Assembly (NCBI GenBank): GCA_002749535.1
Contig: MZZL01000125.1
Span: 1-64,000 of the forward strand
Reading direction: 5' to 3'
Length of the DNA stretch: 64,000 nt
Source: Apophysomyces variabilis
Lineage: Eukaryota; Mucoromycota; Mucoromycetes; Mucorales; Mucoraceae
In this document: positions 9,475 to 21,514 of the stretch, one piece after another
How the letters are laid out: the number at the start of each line of letters is the position of its first letter
Position numbering within the stretch: position 1 is the stretch's first letter
Notes under the pieces: model-generated
What the model was told of the DNA's origin: nothing
What the model saw: only the letters and a program-made list of their open reading frames with translations
The model's database searches: none
Translations under genes and position numbers: made by a program

Positions 9475-10190
9475 TTGACTGAAAAGCGGTTCTCTTGTAT
9501 GTTGAACGGAATAAAAAGCGCGAAAACGAGCACCGACACATATCACATCAATCAAGCTGGAATTGTTGCCAACACCCAAGGTTCTATTACAATCAACAAC
9601 TCGACAAGTGCAATTAATCCATTCGAACAGCAGCAGCCAAGCCGAGCTGGCGTGAATGACAAGTTGGATGGTACCTGTCGCGTCGCTGAAGACGATTAGG
9701 ACGCTATTGATGATCACAACCAATTCTTTGACGAAGAAGAGTCCGATTACTTCGACTATTACCTTCTTGATGGCAACACCGACGGCCGTATCCCCAGTGA
9801 TCTGACGACGGACTATCTTCCCGGACGCAAAAGTGAGTATTATTTTCCACGTTAACATGACGGCGATGACGATGATAACCTTAACCTTGTCTTCCCACAG
9901 AATGATCAAGAGATGAATGACCACGGGTCAACTGTTTCCAACGATGAAGCCACGGACAATGACCGCAGTGACCAGAACCGTGGATGCGACGACGACAAAG
10001 ATATCCATGGTGTCATTGAGCTTGATGAACAGACCGCTCCTGATAACGCTTATCCAAACAGCATCTGGGCCACTACTGGGGGGGGCACGAACCTTGCTGA
10101 GTTGTGCTATTGCTTGAAGAACAACACACTCAAGTTGTGCAACACGGAGGAACAATTCTCAGATCTACAAGCATCTATACGACATGTAAG
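9475..10190 (+). pseudogene. Decayed hypothetical gene fragment
   Basis: Two plus-strand segments look like exons of one acidic, Asn/Asp-rich protein. The first starts at ATG 9475 and runs to an in-frame TAG at about 9697, after which the same frame continues (DHNQFFDEEESDYFDYY) to a GTGAGT donor near 9832. A pyrimidine-rich acceptor near 9900 leads to a second segment ending near 10186 at another GTAAGT. The stop and the missing C terminus suggest a broken copy, perhaps of an accessory or transposon-associated protein. I do not recognise a family. Confidence 0.4.
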
Positions 10191-10500
10191 TATATGGCTT
10201 TTTCCCTTCATTGTCTTATGACTTCATTACATTCGTTCATATGATTCTCGATGTACATACTTTTTGTGAATAACCATTAAAGTCCAGCTAGAAATAAAAG
10301 AAAAGAAAATGGTCTTTTTCTTTTTAATTTGTACGTATATATACTTCCTGGTGGTAAAGTTCGGACAATTCTGGAATAGAATGTCATAGTTGCTTTCTGT
10401 TGAAACGCGTGTTTAAGCATTTATAACAAGTAGGAATTGAAATTACTCAACTTTAAGCTATTAGATTACTTACCAATTCGTGTCATCAAAGTCTAGCTCC

Positions 10501-11420
10501 CTAAAAACCGACTACACTTAACTTTTCGTATGACAACAGATCTAAACTGCTCAATACAACTGAGTTTAAGCCAATACGATAAAAGAAATGCATATCAATA
10601 TCCTCGACATTTGGTATATTACGGGATTTATCCTCCTCATCAATAGGAGCATTGTTCATGACCAAATAATGACCTTTGCTCTGCTCATTTTTATTCATCT
10701 GAGTCATTGTAACTTAATGAAGCTGCGATAATGTCCAATTACAGTTTCTTTGCTTACAACTGCAGAACCAATCCCTCTTTCTTTTCTTCGTCAATGGTTG
10801 TGAGAGCTTTAGGCTATACGTAATGAATATTGATGTAGAGATTACTCCCAAGTTTGTAGTGTTTCTTGCCGTTGTTCTTAGCGCTATAACGGCTACAAAT
10901 GATCCGTTCTTGCACCATACCATGGGGCGCTTCATGATAATATCAAATTCGATTCATCCGGAAAGACAGAGCTTTTTACAATATCAATATTGGCGATGTC
11001 CCATCTGTGCACCCAGTCAACGCTCTTGGGATCTTAGCCTTGCTATTTCTGTCTACACACTGAAATCGAGCTTTTTTCGATGCTCAAGTTGCATACATTC
11101 TTCGCAAACCGATGAAGAGTGTTTTAGGTATTCTGATTCCATCAAATATTTGAGGCGGGCGCTCCGTTAATTGCTCTAGGACAGTCGGCGGATTTTCGTC
11201 AATGAACCTTAAAATAGGTCTCTGTAGTCTTCATTAAGGATGCGCAGCTAACCACCGTCTTTACCGTTTGTGAAGATACTGTCAAGATCCTATTCATACT
11301 GTAACGCACATCTTTGCACTGAGTGAACGTGAATGCCTAACTGCTTTGCGGCAGCTGATACAGTCCAAACGTTCTCAAATATCCGTCTCAGGGATCTTAC
11401 TTTATCTTGGTCTATGTAGA
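10501..11420 (-). pseudogene. Decayed Tc1/IS630-like transposase
   Basis: On the minus strand the order matches a whole IS630-type transposase: an N-terminal helix-turn-helix remnant (VSAAAKQLGIHV, then DSIFTNGKDGG), a middle block (MKRPMVWCKNGSFVAVIALR, TTNLGVISTS), KKRKR, and the core GHYLVMNNAPID followed by an eroded C terminus. Several stops and frame changes break it, and the DNAPIH motif has become NNAPID, so a catalytic aspartate is lost. The copy is dead. Confidence 0.75.
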
Positions 11421-12886
11421 TCTAATAGACACACTTGGGTTCCGCTTCTCCTATACCAATGTCTGTATATTTTGACTTGTATTCATGCATAACAAGAGAC
11501 TCTGAGTGGTGTTGCCAAGATATGTTAAGCCAATATCCCGCTGCGAGAACTAATGGTTTTCGGAGCGTACGTTTGCTCAGCAATTACATAGTCCAGAGGT
11601 TCTGGACAGCCGCGCTCATCAATAACATGGCCATGAGCATCTTCGTAGGAATTCTATTGTTCGTTTCAAAACATAAAATTATAGTATAAAGAAAAGCTCC
11701 AGTCCCAAAGCTTTGACTATTTAGAGTGAGCTTTGAATGCTTGTTTGTGCCTATTTCGTAATAGTTGTCCCTGTTGCATAGGATAAATTTGCGTTGTTGA
11801 ATAGGTATGTGGAATCGGTTAGCTCATGACCCATGCGTCGAGTAGCAGTGCCCAACGTTGCAAAACAAGCTTTGGGAATCTCCTTTCTTTTCCAGAGCTT
11901 GCTGGAAGTGAGCAAAAGCTTGAAGTTGACGAAGAGTAAAAATTAATACGGCAAACTATTTGTTATGCTAAGGAGAAGTTTTGTATAAAATTTTCGCAAG
12001 TTGCTGGAGTCGAGTTGATCAAATAGTCTCGGCACTAGAGTCAAAACGTGCCTAATAACTGCGGTTTTCACTTGAACTTGGTTTTTATATACTAGACACA
12101 TTCTGTGTGTCTTTGGACAGGTTTCTTAGCTCAGCATATAAGCAAAAATATTGGCTTAGTACTGTCGTATTATAGACGCCATAATATGGAAATACTTTTA
12201 TGCACCGACCGGCAACGATATCAGCTTTTTCCGCGCTTTACTGAAGGAGGGGTGCGATTACTAATTACAACGTGCATTCATGTCCCGTCATTTTACTGCA
12301 AACTGCCGTCCAATCGATCATAGACACAGATTCGCGTAACCTAAAAAAAAAACTCTTACTAGCGTCAAAATGATGAGCTGCATTCCAGTGCAAATGCATC
12401 AATTCCGAAAGATGAACCTTCTTTGTCCAAATATTTGGAATGATCGCTTGCTAATGATACCACTAAAGATTTCATTATGTCGGATGGGTAGAAATAGGCT
12501 CTGCCTGCTAAGCTATATTTCTAGAGGTTAAATCTTGGCAAAAAGAAACATCGAAGAAGATATAGCGACGGTGATCCTCACTTGGGGATTCTGGTTACAC
12601 TACAGAACAATCGGTTACTCTGAGTAAGGACGAAAAAGAAAATGCCACCAGCAGAAGGTGTTTCCATTAAGGGCAAACTAACTCCGACATATAGATCTTA
12701 CCTGTTTTATTACCCCACCCAATGAGATCAAGGTGCAACTATACGTCCATTCGGTGGGTTGGTTGAAATCTTAACATTATGTTGAGCGAGACTACAATAT
12801 CTATACAGGGTGTATTTGGATATGGCGAATCTGTTTTATCATCAGCCTTGTATTACATTGGCAACGTTAGCCAATGAAACTGGGCA
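11421..12886. other. Spacer with a short repeat match; upstream region of the transporter
   Basis: There is no supported gene. About 11775-11820 (AAATTTGCGTTGTTGAATAG and following) resembles bases near 25.40 kb, part of the dispersed repeat split by the DIRS element. The last few hundred bases are the promoter region of the siderophore transporter, with a CCAAT box near 12871. Confidence 0.4.
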
Positions 12887-12905
12887 GTATCAGATCATCA
12901 GATAA
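12887..12905 (+). promoter_or_regulatory. Paired iron-type GATA sites upstream of the siderophore transporter
   Basis: Bases 12897-12905 read ATCAGATAA, an exact fit to ATCWGATAA, the site known for fungal iron-repressor GATA factors (SreA/Urbs1/Fep1/Sfu1 family). Directly adjacent, 12887-12895 reads on the minus strand as ATCTGATAC, eight of nine matching. The pair lies about 100 bases before the transporter ATG. Function is inferred from the motif and the target gene; no binding evidence is available. Confidence 0.65.
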
Positions 12906-13004
12906 AAAATTTTTCAGACCCGGATTTTTGGAGTAAGTACAACATTAAATTGAAATGTGACACTCCTATGGCTTGCTTTTCTCTCTTCATCCCTTTCTTT
13001 CAAA

Positions 13005-15056
13005 ATGTCGGCGCAACCCGATGCACGTTTGGCCGGTGTTAAAAAGGTGGAGTTATACAAACAAGTATGGAATAAGATAGATCGCATTGTTATATTCTCC
13101 GGGTAAGAAAATCACCCTACAAGTGCTCAGTTATTTCTAAATCTACGCGTTTTTTACAGTGTTGTTTTGCTGTCATGGGCCATTAGCTGGGAATCAAACT
13201 TAGTACTCACTGTAACGCCGGGCGTTACAAGCAACTTTGACTCCAACAATCTGTCCAGTCTACTGCCTACCGTCTTATACATACTTCAGACAGTCTTGCT
13301 GCCGGCCTACTCAAAGTTATCAGACAATGTTGGGCGAGCAGAAGCTTATAGTATATCACTTTTATTTTACATGTTGGCTTACATCGTCATGGCTACAGCA
13401 CAGTCATACTCCACACTAGTGGTAAGTACTCGTTACGTTTATCACATCATTTCACAGACAATCTCAATCATCTTGTTAACCAGGGCGGCCAAGTCATATA
13501 TGCCTTTGGTTATTCTGGCACCTCAGTGCTTGGTCCCATTTTAATTGGAGGTAAAGATATTCTGAGGCAAGAATCGCGAAGGAACTGAATGGAATCGTCG
13601 ATTCTTTCTGTATAGATATGACGACTGTCCTTGACAGAGGATTATTCCAAGGATTGTATAATATTCCCACTTTAATCAATATTTTTGTCACTGCCTTGGT
13701 CGGTGAAGAACTTCTCAAGCAAGGACAATGGCGCTGGGCCTATGGAATGATTCCGATCCTTTTGTTTGCAGCAAGCAGTCCTCTTATGATTGGGCTCTGG
13801 AACGTCCAGTTCAAGGTGAAAAGAGCTGGCCTTTTGGACAATAAAAAAGTTGAACAACATACGACTCCTAAAAGCGGCAAATACTTTGCTGAGAAGATTA
13901 TATGGTTCATGAACGAAATCGACCTAATAGGCAGCATTCTGATGGTCGCCGGTCTATGTCTTATATTATTGCCATTGGTGCTGGCATTACCAAGATGGGG
14001 TGGCTGGCAGAGTGGTATGTAATTTGGTATTGAAAACAGTAACATCTGAGTAAGATTTCCTTTTCCAGGTATAACCATTGGCACTCTCGTGGCAGGTGTT
14101 GTCGCATGGATTCTGTTTGGTATTTGGGAGTGGAAGTTTGCTGGCAAGCCTCTCATCCCGTTGGGACAATGGCCATCCAGAACACCAATTTTTGGTGTTT
14201 TAGCTGTTTCCACCGTCACTGTGATATCTTCCACTAACTGGCAGTTCTTCTTGACTTATCTCATGGTTTCGCGCAAAATCGGAGCCAAAACTGCAGTCTA
14301 CCTTGAACGTGGTTATAATGTAGCTTATATTCTGATGCAAGTAGCCACAGGTTATTTAATGAAACGTACACGAGTATGGAGACCTTTTGTATGGGCAGGA
14401 ATTGCCTTGATGATCCTTGGTATCGGACTGATGATTCCGGCACGTCTTCCTACATCATCTGATGCCTTTGTGGTAATATCTCAAACAATTGTTGGCATCG
14501 GTTCTGGTATGCTTGATATTCCGATTTTGGTAGCTATTCAGAGTTCCGTGCCCCATAACGGTAGGTTACACTTCGTTTTCTTACAACGCCGGTTATTGAA
14601 TCACATCGCATTTCCAGACTTGGCTATTGTCACTGCACTATTTAACGTAGGTGGATCTATCGCAGCCAGCATTGGGTCCACCATGGCCGGAACCATTTGG
14701 AACAATGTGCTTCCAGGTGAATTGATGAAAAATATACCTGGCGAGGTCGATTATAGCAAGATTATGGGCTCAATTGATTATGCTATATCGCTCCCAGAGG
14801 ATCAATATCAGGGAACTGTTGTGGCATATGGTCATGTTCAAATGATTCTTTCCATTATAGCCCTCGCTATCTCGGTTTTAACCTTCTTATTCACACTTCC
14901 AATGAAATCATTCGGCTTAGACCAAAACGAAGAAAAATCTACGGCTGTTGGTAAGTATAATCTGAAAACAAAACTAATAGAACTGCCTTATAACGTTCAA
15001 TTTAACTTGTAGGTGCGAAAGCCGCCGAGGAAATGATTAAACTTGACAAATTATAA
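13005..15056 (+). CDS. Siderophore-iron transporter (MFS, ARN/SIT family)
   Basis: Plasma- or vesicle-membrane proton symporter predicted to import ferric siderophores. Seven exons: 13005-13102, 13160-13421, 13484-13550, 13616-14014, 14069-14560, 14618-14950 and 15013-15056; 564 residues, near the usual ~600. Family features: a hydrophilic start, then WAISWESNLVLTVTP, the LQTVLLPAYSKLSDNVGRAE block (MFS loop 2-3), QGQWRWAYGMIPI in the middle, and about 14 hydrophobic segments. The C-terminal half shows GSGMLDIPILVAIQSSVP and ALFNVGGSIAASIGSTMAG. Paired iron-type GATA sites precede it, suggesting iron-repressed expression. The substrate cannot be named from sequence. All joins keep phase. Confidence 0.92.
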
Positions 15057-15748
15057 CGCACTACCTTTTACACCTAGGTTCAATAATGTTTGACATTTAA
15101 TATATATATGAACGAAGTTCATATGGACTTATATAATCGCATTATAACACGGCTACAGATGCTAGAATACAATAGTATTTAAGTGAAGTCTCAGTAAAAC
15201 ATATATATAATATTTCGGTAGAAGTTTCAGCTTGTATTGGATTTCTATTCCATGTCTTCGGAGCCATATTTTACAATGATATCTATCGTTTTCATCTCGC
15301 TGATAAGTACATGAGCACTACAGCTCATGCACTATTTCTAGATTCTTGTCCTTGTTTCTGACCGTTAACTGACTTATCTCGGTTGCGTTATTAGAAAATA
15401 AACGCGGGATTGCGAGAAAGGCGTCACCATTCTATCTACTTCTTATTTGATTCTTTCACCTTTTCCAAATAAATTGCAGAACTGCTTAATAAGGAAATTT
15501 ATCGATGGAGCTGAGGGTGGTCTTTTCGTACGATTGCATCAAAAGTATGTATGTTTTGACAGGTGTAACCTGTTAAATACTCATTGATATCAGGTTCCAC
15601 GAAAGCATGTGACGAATTGATGTGGACCTTCTTATGCATACATGTGGTCTTTCACAATGGATTCAGGCATGAAGAAGATCAATCGCAAATAGTATAAAAA
15701 CCTCAAATAGTTAGATGAAGAACCGGCAACTCTTATTACGTCTGCAAG
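15057..15748. other. Spacer downstream of the transporter
   Basis: AT-rich 3' region. An imperfect palindrome centred near 15113 (ATGAACGAAGTTCAT) is the only structure noted; no gene is seen. Confidence 0.35.
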
Positions 15749-16452
15749 CTAAAGTTCCATACCAATATCATTAACATTCATTACCACTAAGGGTCCCATA
15801 GTTGTCACGGTGATTGTGATGAAGGGCATGTGGTAATTGATCATACTTAGCATAGGGTAGCCGACATTGCCCATAGTGGGTCCGCCGCTGGGAACGGCAG
15901 CAACCAGAACAACAGCAGGATTAAGATCTTAATCTTCAATTAAATGTCTTAAAGATTCATTGAATTTTCTATTTGCTTTTTGGTTCAATTTTTTTTTACA
16001 TTCTACCTTATTCTTCCTTGCGTTGTTTTGAATATATACCCGCTGTTTGCAGAACTTGTTCAGAGCCTTCTTCTCTGATATGATTTGAAAGTGTTATCAA
16101 CTTAAGATGATGATCGTAATCAGTGGATAGAAGATCGATTTCCGGGTCAAGGTTGATACAGCAGAAAAAGACTTACGTTTTTATTTCTTCTGATTCTGAG
16201 ATATTATATATCTGCTTATAAGGTTGATACTACTATAACCTACACTGTGACAGAAAGTCCATCTGCATAATAAAACTTGAGGGATCATATTAGCACGTTT
16301 TTGGATAAAGTAAGTAAAAGTTACATTGTCTTCGATTGCATCTGAACAAGGTCCACATAATTTAAGTTGTTTCCCTTTCATTCTATAATAGTCCGCCTGG
16401 AATATTACGCAGATACTAGGTGTATGAGCATAGTCCATGACCACAGGTTTAT
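15749..16452 (-). other. Unrecognised, possibly broken coding region
   Basis: Minus-strand frames here are longer and more protein-like than in neighbouring spacer. From about 16440 a frame gives KGKQLKLCGPCSDAIEDN and continues for 87 codons. A possible GTAAGT intron follows at about 16174. Then a lysine/asparagine-rich frame runs toward 15749 with a single TAA near 15931, after which it stays open (NPAVVLVAAVPSGGPTMGNV). I could not assign a family or a consistent set of joins; it may be a pseudogene. Confidence 0.25.
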
Positions 16453-17479
16453 CGTTCCGATCAACAATATCTCCATGTCCATCTCTGTTCAGAATTTATG
16501 CCATGTTAAATTATATAGTAGTGACAAAAACGATAGAAAAGAATGCAAATGGGAATAGACAAGTAGACAAACACGATTTGGATTGGCAGTATTGTTTTGT
16601 TTGGGGAAGATGCGTGGAATGGTAGTTGAAGATGGCCACGTATACCCATTATGCTGAGCGTCCAACAATATACAAAGGTCGACTTGTGGTTAGTCTTTAA
16701 CTTCCACATAAGGGGCCCATTTCTCCATGCCACAGATTGTGAACAGAGTTAAATGTATTATATTTCTGGCTTTAGCGCCTGGAGGCACCTTAAAGGGGTT
16801 TGAAAATTTTATTTCCTCAGTTATATATTCTGATCGATTCGCGAAAATGAGTGACTACATTTAACTTCGAGGCACGGCGACTCTGATTTCCATGCGTTGC
16901 GAAATTATTTTTATTGGGAAATACTGTATATGATTACAGGAAACCCTTTAAAAACAAAAAGCAAAAACAAAAAGGCGAGAGGAGAATCTCTATTTTTATT
17001 AGGTCTGTAGGAGAGGGAGGATAGAGGGTAATGGGAATCAAAGGAGTCTAAGGTGAACAGTGGGTGGCAGGGAGGGACGTCAGGTTAGGGCAGTTTTAGC
17101 CAATTGAGAACTAGTGATTGTAGGCTTAGGGATACGTCCATCGATATATTTATCAAGGCCATAGCAGAATTGGTCATTTTCGAGTAGGAGGGCACAGAAC
17201 GTTAACTAGGTAATTTTACAATACCACTGCTTGCTTCATTGGCATGGTTTCTCGGGAGTAGGCCATTGAGGGCGTAGGAGATCGGATAGCAAACGATTAT
17301 GGACGTTTGGAGACGAGCTTGTGGAATTAGGTGAATAACAACGAAACTGCGCAAATCCCTCAGTGATATGCTGTTACATGTCGTAAAACTCTCTTTTTCC
17401 AAAAAGCTGTGATGTTTAATTTATATAGATCCAGATATGTCAAGGCAATGTTGTTGATGAGAACGGTAAACCTGAGCTT
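16453..17479. other. Spacer, unrecognised
   Basis: Includes a purine-rich stretch at 16920-17100. The minus strand from 17400 to 17080 reads as a broken protein-like frame (YGLDKYIDGRIPKPTI) with several stops. No family is recognised and no gene is supported. Confidence 0.3.
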
Positions 17480-18430
17480 ATGCACTAAAGCGTTGACAAG
17501 AACAATTTGCTATCGAGACAATCAGTTTGCGTACTGAATATTTCCAGAAGAAACCTGCTGACAAATCTGGAACTAACTTGGTGCAAATACCTAAGCCTAG
17601 AGATGAGGACTCTCGTATGAGAGAAGCAATAAAAAGCGTGCTTAAGCTTCTTACACTCTTCATGACAAGGCCAGATTGTTTAGACTGAAGATTGGGAAAT
17701 TTGTACAGTCGAAAGATGGGTTAGACAAGTATGAGTAGCGTCTCGAGAGCATTCTTTATTTCAAAAAGAAAGGTCGTAGACGCATTCTGACTGAGCAACA
17801 TATAAAGTCTGTTATTGACTTTATTGATGCTAACCCCTCTGTCATCGTCAATGAAGTGACTGAGCATTTAATGCCATAGTTCGATGGTCTTAGGGTCATT
17901 AATAGCATTATTCATGGCCTCATGAGAGGATAATGTAATCTTTCTGTGAAACAAACAAAAGTGTCATACTATGGAGAGAAATAGCCCAGAACAGATCGAG
18001 GAATGACATGATTGGGTTCGCAAATGGAACCAACTCAAATATTGTGTAACCATAAAAATCCGACTTTCTCACTGAAACGTCTATCTCGTTCATATCGCCG
18101 GTTATCTCTTTGCGCCTATATGTACAGGCTGCCGCTTAACCAAATATCCATAACGGATGATGTAGATAAGTACGATGAGTGTAAGCATATGTACTTCCGA
18201 AGAACAGCTCTATCATGGGATTGGGGGTACACGCCGCACCTGCAATGGGTTAGGTCACAGGAAGCAAAAGAAAAAGCAATTTGAGGCAGAGGTAGCCGTA
18301 TGTTATATTGAAAGTATTCCGCCATCTGCTGTATCACTTCATGACTTTTGCAGCGAGCCTGATTGCGTGATGCAGGGAGTGCTCACACTACCAACAAAGA
18401 TAATAAAAAATGGATATAGATAGGATAACG
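17480..18430 (+). pseudogene. Decayed Tc1/IS630-like transposase
   Basis: Plus-strand remnants occur in transposase order: LTEQHIKSVIDFIDANPSVI and NEVTEHLM, then LRVINSIIHGLMRG, RNSPEQIEE, HDWVRKWNQL, and a weaker middle block (DECKHMYFRRTALSW). These match the N-terminal and middle parts of IS630-type transposases of this fungal group. Many stops and frame shifts are present and no intact DNAPIH core remains. The outer limits are approximate. Confidence 0.65.
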
Positions 18431-19934
18431 TGAGAGGTTCAAATGTCATATATGGGAATGCCCTTTCTTAGAGATACTTCCCGGATAAAAATTGCTGGCA
18501 TTTTGCGCTACAGTTATATATCGTATCTTGCTGATATATAAAATGAATAGCTATTCTTGCATAGATTTAGGGATTAGGATGAATATTGAAGATCTGTCAT
18601 GGAGCAAATACTTCACGTCCTCAATGATGAAACGGGAAAATCGCGTGTCTTCTATAGGTAGAACAGGTGTCACCTTACTGAGCCACAAGAACTGGAAATC
18701 GGAACCGCAACCCGTAATTAAATATTTTGGATTGATCACTGCAGAGATTATTCCCCATCATTTGGCTTCTCAGCTCGCATCTATGTAACAGATACTGAAG
18801 TATAGACATGGATGATAAATCATGGACTTATTGCTATTCCACTGTCCCCAAAGTGGGTCTAAACGTGCTCGCTCCCCGGTTGGTTCTGTGTCATACCATT
18901 TCATATCCCGCTACTGATGGATCACTTGGTTGGTGGAACCTCACCTTCACGTCGCTTGTCAGACGAAGAACCTTTCCCCTTTTATTGATCTGCTTTCCCG
19001 TTTTCTCCGAAGACCTTGATAGATATATACAATGCAGATCCCTTAATCTACTTCGCACAAAAACACTAATAGCTCGATATGCTACGCTGAACGGGTTGCT
19101 TTACTATGCTCTTGTGCCACGTTACCAGGGACCGAAGCGGATGAGGGAACCACAGTCAAACTGCCGGAATCAAGGCCCCTCTCCATCTCCCTACGTATTA
19201 TTTGAAATGCTAAAGGGAAAATGTATCTGTCGCAAGCAGTACGTAACAGCCTAAAGAGCTTAGTTGCTTCGCAGACCGAACCCTCACCCTATAGAATTTG
19301 TTTTACATTTTTCTGCTGATTGAGGACGATCATGTCGTCCACTTCTTTCTTTCGTTGTGACCATGTACAACCCTGAATCATTTCCAACAATGAACCGGGA
19401 AACATGAGTTTCCATTACTTGGATTAATAGCACAAAGGTGCCTCTTGATATCCCTGTTTTCTTTCTTGTCGATAGGGTGTCGAGTAGCCCCTTGGCAGTG
19501 GTTTCTCAACTCAAGACGTAAGATCAATTCGACATAGTCACCAAGTTCGACAATACACGCGACAAAAATCATCAAGTTGCCGCGTGTCAAGGGTTCAGGG
19601 GTAACCGAGAAACTCCTCAACCCTTTGGGAGTGTGACCCCTTGCGTGGGGACAAGCACTTGTTTGCGGGAACAGGGTTTCTCCTTTTCGTTCAGTGCGCT
19701 TAATGAAGGTGTGATAGAGAAAGTTCATCTACACAAAATATGCGTACACAACAGATACACACATGCATCGCGAATGGAAACGTTCATAAATAAAAAAAAG
19801 AGGGATTTTAAAGGGAAGAAAAAACAGAGCATAGTAAATGACAATGTCGTGTACAGGAAGAAAAGATAGGCACATCCTCTCTAAAATAGACCCTCACTAA
19901 ATGGAAATGTATGTAGAACAGAAACTCATTATAT
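18431..19934. other. Spacer with unsupported open frames
   Basis: A 148-codon plus frame (18808-19254) and a 116-codon minus frame (19378-19728) are present, but neither shows a motif, splice partners or biased composition. I treat both as chance frames. The last part is the 3' region of the 14-3-3 gene. Confidence 0.3.
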
Positions 19935-21233
19935 CTACTTCGACTCGGTGTTTTCCTCAGCCTTCGGCTCCTCGTTCGCCTTGTCAGCATCTATCAGAAA
20001 CGTTAGCAATTCAAATGACGACTCTAATGGGTCATGCCTTCTTGCAAGTCAGATGTCCACAAGGTCAAGTTGTCTCTCAACAATTGCATGATGAGAGTGG
20101 AGTCCTTGTAGGATTCTTCCGAGAGGGTATCGAGTTCGGCAATAGCATCATCAAATGCCTGCTTTGCAAGGTGGCAAGCACGGTCGGGCGAGTTGAGAAT
20201 TTCATAGTAGAACACGGAAAAGTTCAAGGCAAGACCCAAGCGGATGGGGTGGGTGGGTGCCAATTCGGTTTGGGCAATGTCAGTAGCACCCTTGTAAGCT
20301 TCGTGGGCCTCGGTGGCAGAGCTCTTACGGGCTTCACCAGTAAGGAACTCAGCAAGGTAACGGTGGTAGTCACCCTTCCTATTGACGAGATCAAATCAGC
20401 GATGAGCAAAGATCACTGGAGAGCAGTATAGGTGTGCTTACATCTTGAAGTAGAAAACTCTGGATTCGCCACCTTGAGCGTTGGGAATCAAATCATCGGT
20501 CAAAACCTTCAAGATGTCAGAGCAAACCTCTTGAAGTTCGTTTTCAATCTTCTGACGGTAGGTCTTGATCTTCTCAACTTGGGCGCTGTTGCCCTTGCCT
20601 TCCTCCTTTTGCTCGATGGAAGAGACGATTCTCCAAGAGGCACGGCGGGCACCAATAACGTTCTTGTAAGCAACTGAGAGCAAGTTGCGCTCTTCAACGG
20701 TCAATTCAACACCCAACTGGAAAATAAATCAGTACACCATTTTTTAACCTCTCCATTTGCTTTCTCTTTTCTTACCTTTGCAACATCCTTGGTGTATTGC
20801 ACCATTTCTATAAGATATCAGCCAGTTAACGAAAAGAAATACAGAACAAAACTAAGAAAAAGAAAACTCTAAGAGGCTTACCATCGTAGCGCTCTGCTTG
20901 CTCTGCGAGCTTAGCCATGTAGACGTTGTTTTCACGCTCCTGCAGTAAATTAAGAAAAAAAGGTAGATTAGTTTCCATGTTGATGATGGGGACGTTATCT
21001 GTCCAGTCGTGCCATGCACAAGGTAAGTTGAGCGCCATCACGGCTTGTTCTACGCCTCATTGGCATAAAACGCGCGCAAAAGGCATTGTTCGCAAGCTCC
21101 AACGGGAAATCTGATGGAGCGGATGATACTCGAACGTTGCACTTGTCTTGTGCTGTATACGCACGACCAGACCCGTCCAAACCAAAGTAACAGCAAAAAT
21201 AAAGTCGAGCAAGTTGTTACTTACAGTAGCCAT
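19935..21233 (-). CDS. 14-3-3 protein
   Basis: Dimeric adaptor binding phosphoserine/phosphothreonine proteins, acting in signalling, cell cycle and metabolism. Six exons on the minus strand: 21233-21225 (nine bases, Met-Ala-Thr), 20939-20882, 20807-20776, 20716-20442, 20378-20038 and 19990-19935; 256 residues, typical length. Signature blocks: [37 protein letters not shown] (signature 1) and [15 protein letters not shown] (signature 2), with the acidic tail [15 protein letters not shown]. The last intron must use a GC donor (20037-20036) with a GCTAAC branch-like site to reach this tail. If unspliced, translation ends four residues later in a short alternative tail at 20024. Confidence 0.94.
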
Positions 21234-21514
21234 TGTTTACAGTTAGGTTGTCAGACGGGAGAAAAAAAAAAGGGAAGGGAAAAACACCTTTTTAAAACTG
21301 CCCGCCTACGCTGTTGACGTCGCGCCGGAGTTTAATAACAAAGGCACGTGAATTTCTAAACCGCGACGCCTATCGGAGCTTAAGAATATTGGGAGGTACC
21401 ATCCCCAAATTTATAACACGACAATAAAAAAGACAGGACATGCAAGACAATAGGTTTATATTTTTAAAGACACAGCATATAACAGCACAAGGCAATTGCC
21501 AATGTGTATATGTT

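Noticed and set aside
9418..9924. 168-codon minus-strand frame
   Set aside because: It begins with no family signature and lies antisense to the more exon-like plus-strand segment with matching splice sites.
16150..16440. Idea that the coding-like region near the siderophore transporter is a degraded iron GATA factor
   Set aside because: Only a weak resemblance to the LCNACGxY half of a GATA finger in one frame; the cysteine spacing is absent.
18808..19254. 148-codon plus-strand frame
   Set aside because: No motif, no splice partner, and composition like neighbouring spacer.
19378..19728. 116-codon minus-strand frame
   Set aside because: Crosses low-complexity sequence, lacks any recognisable motif and has no exon partner.
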